Source: Micrococcaceae bacterium UBA6021 (GTDB lineage Bacteria > Actinomycetota > Actinomycetes > Actinomycetales > Micrococcaceae). From it: a DNA stretch of 6,717 nucleotides. The stretch covers positions 1-6,717 of the forward strand of contig DIZT01000300.1 of the NCBI GenBank assembly GCA_002427975.1, read 5' to 3'. The notes beneath the pieces are model-generated. The model was given only the letters and a program-made list of their open reading frames with translations. It was not told where the DNA came from and did no database searches. This document shows positions 1 through 4,030 of this stretch, piece by piece. The position numbers and the translations under genes are program-made. Every line of letters starts with the position of its first letter. Position 1 is the stretch's first letter.

Positions 1-2145
1 TAAGAGACAGGCACCGGAGGTCAGCTCCTCCCATTCGTCCAGGAGGCTGGAGTCAACCTGCCGCACCAGTTCACCGAGCCAGGCGATGAGGTCCTCAAGA
101 TCCTCCCGGAGCATGTCCTGCGGCACGGTCTGGCGCAGCGCCTTGAAGCAGTCGGCGAGGTAGCGCAGCACAATGCCTTCGGAGCGGGCCAGCCCGTAGA
201 ACTGGACAAACTCGCCGAAGTTCATGGCACGCTCGTACATGTCCCGGACCACTGACTTGGGCGCCAGTTCGAAGTCGCCTACCCAGGGCGCGGCCTTGCG
301 GTAGACCTCGAAGGCTTCGCCCAGCAGTTCCGCGAGCGGCTGCGGGTAGGTGACCTCCTCCAGCATCGCCATGCGCTGGTCGTATTCGATGCCGTCGGCC
401 TTCATCGCCGCGATGGCTTCGCCACGGGCTTTTTTCTGTTGGGCCGAGAGGATCTGCCGGGGCTTTTCGAGCGTCGACTCGATCACGGACACCACGTCCA
501 GGGCGTACGACGGCGACTCCGGGTCGAGCAGCTCCAGCGCAGCCAGCGCAAACGGCGACAGTGGCTGGTTCAGCGCAAAGTTGGCCTGGAGGTGGACGGT
601 AAGCCGGACGGTCCTGCCGTCGGGGCCCTGCTCTTCTTCCGGGATGCGCTCCACCACTTCAGCGGCAAGGAGTTCGCGGTAGATTCCCAGGGCCTTTTTC
701 ATCAGCTGCAGCTGCGAGGACCGTGACTCGTGGTTTTCGGTCAGCAGCCGGCGGGCCGCCGTAAACGGGTCGCCGGGCCGCTCCATCAGGTTCATCAGCA
801 TCGAATGCGTCACGCTGAAACTTGACGTCAAGGGATCCGGCACGGATTCCACCAACCGCTTGAAAGTGGGTTCCCCCCAGGAGACAAAGCCCTCCGGCGG
901 CTTCTTCTTCACCACCTGGCGGAGTTTCTTCTGGTCATCGCCGAACTTGGCGGTTGCCTTGGCCATGGCCTTCACGTTCTCGATCACGTGCTCGGGCGCC
1001 TGGACCACCACCGTCCCCGCGGTGTCATACCCGGCGCGGCCTGCGCGCCCGGCAATCTGGTGGAACTCCCGCGAGTTAAGCGGCCGGGTGCGTACGCCGT
1101 CGTACTTGCTCAGCGCGGTGAGCAGGACGGTGCGGATGGGCACATTGATCCCCACCCCCAGAGTGTCAGTTCCGCAGATCACCTTGAGCAGGCCCGCCTG
1201 CGCGAGCTGTTCCACCAGGCGCCGGTACTTCGGCAGCATGCCGGCGTGATGGACGCCGATACCGTGGCGGACCAGCCTGTTGAGCGTTTTGCCAAAGCCG
1301 GCGGCGAACCGGAAATTCGCGATCAGCTCCGCGATCTTGTCCTTCTCCTCGCGCGTGCACACGTTGATGCTCATCAGGGTCTGGGCGCGGTCAATCGCCT
1401 CGATCTGGCTGAAGTGCACCACATAGACCGGCACCTGGCGGGTGGAGAGCAGCTCCTCGAGCGTTTCATGGACGGGGGTCTGGTGGTAGTAGTAATGCAG
1501 CGGGATGGGGCGCTCGGCTGAACTGACCGTGGTGGTGGGGCGGCCCGTGAGCTCGGTGATGCCGTCCTCGAAACGGCTGACATCACCCAGGGTGGCGGAC
1601 ATGAGGAGGAACTGTGCCTGGGGCAGCTCCAGCAGCGGGACCTGCCAGGCCCACCCGCGCTGGGGGTCGGAGTAGAAGTGGAATTCGTCCATGATGACCG
1701 CACCGAGTTCGGCGGCGGTCCCTTCGCGGAGGGCAATGTTCGCGAGGATCTCTGCCGTGCAGCAGATGATCGGCGCGTCTTGGTTCACGCCGGAATCACC
1801 GGTGATCATGCCAACGTTTTCTGCACCGAAGATGTCGCACAGGGCAAAGAACTTCTCAGAGACCAGAGCCTTGATGGGCGCTGTGTAGTAGCTGCGCTGG
1901 CCCCGCGCCATGGCCTGGAAGTGCGCCGCGATGGCCACCAGCGACTTTCCGGAGCCCGTTGGGGTTGCAAGGATGACGTTGGCACCGGTGGCGAGCTCCA
2001 TGATGGCCTCGTCCTGGGCGGCGTACAGGTCCAGCCCCCGGCTTTCGGTCCACTCAAGGAACTGCGTGTACAGGGCGTCCGGGTCGATGCCTGCGCCGGA
2101 TGGGTTTGAGGCGGGCAGGACAGGCAGCTGGTCAACGAGTTTCAT
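1..2145 (-). CDS. DEAD/DEAH-box Ski2/Mtr4-like helicase with DUF3516 C-terminal region (3' end off window)
   Basis: Reading leftward from ATG at 2145-2143, 715 codons stay open to the window edge, so the C-terminus is missing; relatives I recall are roughly 830-860 residues. Superfamily 2 motifs appear in order: Walker A ATPTGSGKS (60-68), DEFH (153-156), SAT (183-185), VHHAGM (298-303), GTDTLGVGIN (325-334) and QIAGRAGRAGYD (363-374). The VHHAG and QIAGRAGR forms are typical of the Ski2/Mtr4 branch of ATP-dependent RNA helicases. From about residue 400 the sequence matches no classic helicase core and fits the DUF3516 region of actinobacterial proteins in this branch. The protein is expected to be cytosolic, with no signal peptide or membrane segment. 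A role in RNA unwinding or turnover is inferred from the family; the substrate is not established. The gene diverges from tam. HelY is a related actinobacterial helicase, but the DEFHFYSD motif and tail favour the DUF3516 group. All catalytic motifs are intact. Confidence 0.93.
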   Translation of the reverse strand, partial: MKLVDQLPVLPASNPSGAGIDPDALYTQFLEWTESRGLDLYAAQDEAIMELATGANVILATPTGSGKSLVAIAAHFQAMARGQRSYYTAPIKALVSEKFFALCDIFGAENVGMITGDSGVNQDAPIICCTAEILANIALREGTAAELGAVIMDEFHFYSDPQRGWAWQVPLLELPQAQFLLMSATLGDVSRFEDGITELTGRPTTTVSSAERPIPLHYYYHQTPVHETLEELLSTRQVPVYVVHFSQIEAIDRAQTLMSINVCTREEKDKIAELIANFRFAAGFGKTLNRLVRHGIGVHHAGMLPKYRRLVEQLAQAGLLKVICGTDTLGVGINVPIRTVLLTALSKYDGVRTRPLNSREFHQIAGRAGRAGYDTAGTVVVQAPEHVIENVKAMAKATAKFGDDQKKLRQVVKKKPPEGFVSWGEPTFKRLVESVPDPLTSSFSVTHSMLMNLMERPGDPFTAARRLLTENHESRSSQLQLMKKALGIYRELLAAEVVERIPEEEQGPDGRTVRLTVHLQANFALNQPLSPFALAALELLDPESPSYALDVVSVIESTLEKPRQILSAQQKKARGEAIAAMKADGIEYDQRMAMLEEVTYPQPLAELLGEAFEVYRKAAPWVGDFELAPKSVVRDMYERAMNFGEFVQFYGLARSEGIVLRYLADCFKALRQTVPQDMLREDLEDLIAWLGELVRQVDSSLLDEWEELTSGACLL

Positions 2146-2153
2146 TGATTTCC

Positions 2154-2159
2154 AGCTTA
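2154..2159 (-). promoter_or_regulatory. Possible -10 box of the helicase gene
   Basis: On the minus strand TAAGCT fits the actinobacterial TANNNT -10 pattern and ends 8 bases before the ATG at 2145. Transcription would then start only about two bases upstream of the start codon, implying a leaderless or nearly leaderless mRNA. A GGAAA stretch (2152-2148) could instead act as a weak ribosome binding site. No convincing -35 element is visible at 16-18 bases, so this is a tentative call. Confidence 0.25.
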
Positions 2160-2174
2160 CTGCCCAGCCGGTCA

Positions 2175-2203
2175 CCGATATCCGGGCGGCACCGGGTTAG
2201 GCT
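2175..2203 (+). promoter_or_regulatory. Possible tam promoter in the divergent intergenic region
   Basis: TAGGCT at 2198-2203 fits the TANNNT -10 pattern. CCGATA at 2175-2180 lies 17 bases upstream and matches TTGACA at only 3 of 6 positions. Transcription would start near 2210, giving a leader of about 30 bases before the GTG at 2243. The -35 area overlaps the upstream side of the helicase promoter, so the two genes may share control sequence. Confidence 0.3.
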
Positions 2204-2232
2204 CGCGGTACTGCCAGCGAGCACGAGGCGAT

Positions 2233-2236
2233 GGAG
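2233..2236 (+). promoter_or_regulatory. Shine-Dalgarno site supporting the GTG start of tam
   Basis: GGAG lies 6 bases before the GTG at 2243. The upstream in-frame ATG at 2231 has only a GAGG (2225-2228) two bases before it, too close for normal initiation. The spacing therefore favours GTG 2243. Confidence 0.5.
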
Positions 2237-2242
2237 AAAAAC

Positions 2243-3028
2243 GTGAAGTGGGACCCCGTGAAGTACGTCCAGTTCGGCGACTACCGGGACCGGCCTTTTT
2301 TTGACCTCACCGGCCGGATCCAGGCCGAAACGCCACACCATGTGGTGGATCTGGGGTGTGGTCCGGGGAACCTCACGGCCACGCTCGCCCAAAGGTGGCC
2401 GCAGGCGCGGGTCATCGGGCTCGATTCGTCCGGGGAAATGCTGGCCAAGGCTGCCGTCCAGGCCGGGAGCCATCCGGGCCTGGGCTTCCGGCTGGCCGAC
2501 ATTGCCGATTGGACGCCGCCGGCTGAAACGGACGTGGTGGTCACCAACGCTGCGCTCCAGTGGGTGCCGGGTCACCAGGAGATGCTGTCGCGCTGGCTCG
2601 AAGCGCTCAAGCCCGGCACCTGGTTCGCCATGCAGGTGCCGGGGAACTTCAACGCCCCGTCCCACACCCTGATGCGGGAACTGGCAGGCTCGGCCCACTG
2701 GAAGCCCAAACTGCAGGGCGTGCTCCGCGGTGGAGAATCCGTGGGGGAGCCCGCAGGGTACCTCCGCATCATGCTTGACGCCGGCTGCTCGGCGGACGCC
2801 TGGGAGACCACATACCAGCAGGTCCTCACCGGAACGGATCCGGTGCTTAACTGGGTGCGCGGCACGGCTCTGCGCCCGGTACTTTCTGCCCTGTCAGCCG
2901 AAGACGGGCAGGCCTTTGAGGCCGAGTACGCCGCCGCACTGCGGACCGCGTACCCGGGCACGGCCCATGGCACGGTATTTCCCTTCCGGCGGATCTTTGC
3001 CGTGGCGCAAAAGCAGTCAAGGGCCTAA
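2243..3028 (+). CDS. tam: trans-aconitate 2-methyltransferase
   Basis: The product is a class I SAM-dependent methyltransferase that methylates trans-aconitate to its monomethyl ester in the cytosol. This is thought to neutralise trans-aconitate, a spontaneous by-product of cis-aconitate that inhibits aconitase in the TCA cycle. From GTG 2243 the protein is 261 residues, close to the 252 of E. coli Tam, and the similarity is recognisable along its length. Key features are the N-terminal KWDPVKYVQFGDYRDRP segment (2-18), the SAM-binding glycine motif DLGCGPGN (36-43), the acidic ribose ligand in GLDSS (D61), ADI (85-87) and the Tam-typical NAALQW (102-107). The C-terminal half keeps family landmarks such as VQxP, HxLMRE, DAGCxxxxWxTTY, NWVxGTxLRP and FPFRRIF. 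The in-frame ATG at 2231 would add four residues; GTG is preferred for its GGAG spacing and because family members begin near this lysine-tryptophan. No transcription terminator is obvious after the TAA. Confidence 0.9.
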   Translation: MKWDPVKYVQFGDYRDRPFFDLTGRIQAETPHHVVDLGCGPGNLTATLAQRWPQARVIGLDSSGEMLAKAAVQAGSHPGLGFRLADIADWTPPAETDVVVTNAALQWVPGHQEMLSRWLEALKPGTWFAMQVPGNFNAPSHTLMRELAGSAHWKPKLQGVLRGGESVGEPAGYLRIMLDAGCSADAWETTYQQVLTGTDPVLNWVRGTALRPVLSALSAEDGQAFEAEYAAALRTAYPGTAHGTVFPFRRIFAVAQKQSRA

Positions 3029-3053
3029 ACTCCATTCGCTTGATGTTCTCGAC

Positions 3054-3077
3054 TTGGTCGGTTAGGCGGATGACCAA
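3054..3077. repeat. Inverted repeat TTGGTC-N12-GACCAA downstream of tam
   Basis: TTGGTC at 3054-3059 is the exact reverse complement of GACCAA at 3072-3077, with 12 bases between (a G-T wobble could extend the stem by one pair). It begins 25 bases after the tam stop codon. No T-run follows, so it is a poor intrinsic terminator. It could be a weak terminator hairpin, a two-half-site operator, or chance. It lies in the 3029-3134 stretch, where I find no gene. Confidence 0.4.
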
Positions 3078-3096
3078 ATGAGAATGTGATGTTGGC

Positions 3097-3117
3097 TACA
3101 ATGACGAAGCGGCTTCG
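3097..3117 (+). promoter_or_regulatory. TACAAT -10-like box followed by a CGAAGC-G-GCTTCG palindrome
   Basis: TACAAT (3097-3102) matches TATAAT at 5 of 6 positions. A 13-base perfect palindrome with a single central base, CGAAGC-G-GCTTCG (3105-3117), starts three bases later and would cover a transcription start near 3109. That is an operator-like arrangement upstream of the ABC remnant and the GntR gene. No -35 hexamer stands out at 15-19 bases, and the stretch may instead be degraded transporter coding sequence. The call is tentative. Confidence 0.25.
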
Positions 3118-3134
3118 GGGGATGGCGAAACGCC

Positions 3135-3607
3135 GTGGGCCAGATCGGCGGCATGCTGAACGTCATTCAATCCTGCGCGGCCGCTGAAGCGAGCCACGTG
3201 GACCATTTGGTGCGGTCCCTGCCGGACGGCTACGACACCCTGCTGACCAACGGCGGTGAACCGCTCAGCCAGGGTCAACGCCAGCAGATCACCATCGCGC
3301 GGGCGCAGTTGGCGGGCCGCCCGGTGCTGATCCTGGATGAGGCCACCAGTTCCGTGGATTCGAGGACCGAGGTCCAGGTCCGACAGGCCATGCAGAGGTT
3401 ACGCAAGGGAAAAGCAGGCTTTGTGATAGCCCACCGTTTGTCCACCGTCCGGGACGCTGATCTAATTTGGTCATGGACCACGGACACATCGCAGAGCAGG
3501 GAACCCATCGGAGCCTCACGGCAGCCAACGGCCGCTATGCGCAGCTGCATCAGGCGCAGTTCGCCGGACGTGCGGGCCGGGCCGGCACTTTGGAGGCGGG
3601 ACGATGA
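3135..3607 (+). pseudogene. Decayed 3' remnant of an ABC exporter (ATPase-domain end) with a frameshift
   Basis: This is the C-terminal part of an MsbA/MdlB-type fused membrane-ATPase exporter subunit. The reading frame from 3135 (GTG) shows LPDGYDT (residues 29-35), signature LSQGQRQ (44-50; usual form LSGGQRQ), Walker B VLILDE (64-69), D-loop SSVD (72-75) and H-loop histidine in IAHRLSTVRDADLI (98-111). Just after this, near 3467, the family sequence moves to another frame. That second frame gives 46 residues beginning LVMDHGHIAEQGTHRSL, with TGA at 3605-3607. Restoring one T in the ATTTGG run at 3465-3470 would rejoin the two frames. Full-length exporters are about 580-630 residues; only about 157 remain here. 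The membrane domain, Walker A and Q-loop are absent, so the remnant cannot be a working transporter. Without correction, the first frame runs to 3671 with unrelated residues, overlapping the next gene. A sequencing error could explain the frameshift but not the missing N-terminus. Confidence 0.85.
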
Positions 3608-3984
3608 CCGCAGGCGCGTCGTTCCCTGGGACCTGGAAGCCCAACCAGTCCAGCACTGTGGCACTGTTTGAGCAGCTACGCCTGCACGTGATCCGGCTCG
3701 CGGACAGCGGCGCCCTGCCGCCAGGAACCAGGCTGCCGGCCGTACGGACGCTGGCCGGGCTCCTTGAGGTGGCGCCCCACACCGTGGCCAGGGCGTACAA
3801 GGAGCTGGAGGCAGCGGGTGTGGTGGCCACGAAAGGCCGGAACGGCACCGTCGTGTGTGCACGTAACGAGCGGGAGGACGCGCTGTCACTCGCCGCCGAC
3901 GCCTATGCGTCAGTGGCAAAGGCCCAAGGCGCCACCTTTGCAGAGGCAGTCAAGCTGCTGGCGGCAGCTTACGACGCCGACTAA
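3604..3984 (+). CDS. GntR-family transcriptional regulator, YtrA-like
   Basis: This 126-residue protein is a short DNA-binding regulator with the GntR winged helix-turn-helix. The signature runs from about residue 21 to 84: an N-terminal helix FEQLRLHVIRLADSGAL, then PPGTRLPAVRTLAG (39-52), recognition-helix region VAPHTVARAYKELEAAG (56-72) and wing KGRNGTVV (77-84). Only about 40 residues follow, too few for the FadR, HutC or MocR effector domains; this short helical tail is typical of the YtrA subfamily. YtrA regulators usually sit beside ABC-transporter genes and repress them. Here the ATG overlaps the TGA of the ABC remnant (ATGA, 3604-3607), indicating past translational coupling. GGAGG at 3592-3596, seven bases upstream and inside the remnant, is a strong ribosome binding site. 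The frame is intact and the residues look conserved, so the regulator probably still folds, although its adjacent partner is broken. Its present target and ligand are unknown. Confidence 0.9.
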   Translation: MTAGASFPGTWKPNQSSTVALFEQLRLHVIRLADSGALPPGTRLPAVRTLAGLLEVAPHTVARAYKELEAAGVVATKGRNGTVVCARNEREDALSLAADAYASVAKAQGATFAEAVKLLAAAYDAD

Positions 3985-3994
3985 CCGGGCCGCA

Positions 3995-4024
3995 TGGATA
4001 TTCGAAGAAGTTTTCGATTAGCAT
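3995..4024 (+). promoter_or_regulatory. Probable uvrA promoter, leaderless
   Basis: TGGATA (3995-4000) matches TTGACA at 4 of 6 positions. It stands 18 bases before TAGCAT (4019-4024), a TANNNT-type -10 box. A start about 7 bases after the -10 box falls on or next to the GTG start codon at 4031. No Shine-Dalgarno sequence occurs at a usable distance before that GTG, which fits a leaderless mRNA. The spacer is filled by the LexA-like box. This is inferred from sequence alone. Confidence 0.5.
4002..4017. promoter_or_regulatory. Putative LexA (SOS) box upstream of uvrA
   Basis: TCGAAGAAGTTTTCGA is a 16-base near-palindrome with perfect outer arms TCGAA and TTCGA. The actinobacterial and Bacillus-type LexA box is TCGAAC-N4-GTTCGA; this site matches 10 of the 12 fixed positions, differing only at the innermost base of each half (C to G, G to T). 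It sits between the -35 and -10 elements of the predicted uvrA promoter, so bound LexA would block RNA polymerase. uvrA is a known SOS gene in several bacteria, which supports the call. Confidence 0.65.
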
Positions 4025-4030
4025 TAGTGG

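Noticed and set aside
988..1521. A 177-codon plus-strand open frame inside the helicase gene
   Set aside because: The opposite strand carries helicase motifs V and VI through this region, and the plus-strand product resembles nothing recognisable.
2132..2698. A 188-codon minus-strand open frame over the start of tam
   Set aside because: It overlaps well-conserved tam coding sequence and the divergent promoter region, with no family resemblance; it is a shadow of GC-rich coding DNA.
3054..3077. Intrinsic terminator of tam
   Set aside because: The stem is only six or seven pairs with a 12-base loop and no T-run follows, so it is listed as an inverted repeat instead.
3029..3134. Insertion-sequence scar explaining loss of the exporter 5' part
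   Set aside because: I see no transposase fragment, no terminal inverted repeats of insertion-sequence type and no flanking target duplication, so a simple deletion is preferred.
3462..3472. Programmed ribosomal frameshifting at the ABC remnant
   Set aside because: CTAATTTGG is not a classic slippery heptamer, no clear stimulatory structure follows, and the N-terminal part of the gene is missing anyway, so ordinary decay is simpler.
3135..3671. Reading the ABC remnant as one intact 178-residue gene
   Set aside because: After about residue 111 this frame loses family resemblance, while the expected exporter C-terminus continues in another frame and ends at 3607; the rest also overlaps the GntR gene.
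3275..3919. A 214-codon minus-strand open frame across the ABC remnant and the GntR gene
   Set aside because: It runs antisense to two sequences with clear family motifs, and its product is low-complexity Arg/Pro/Ser of the kind produced by GC-rich antisense frames.
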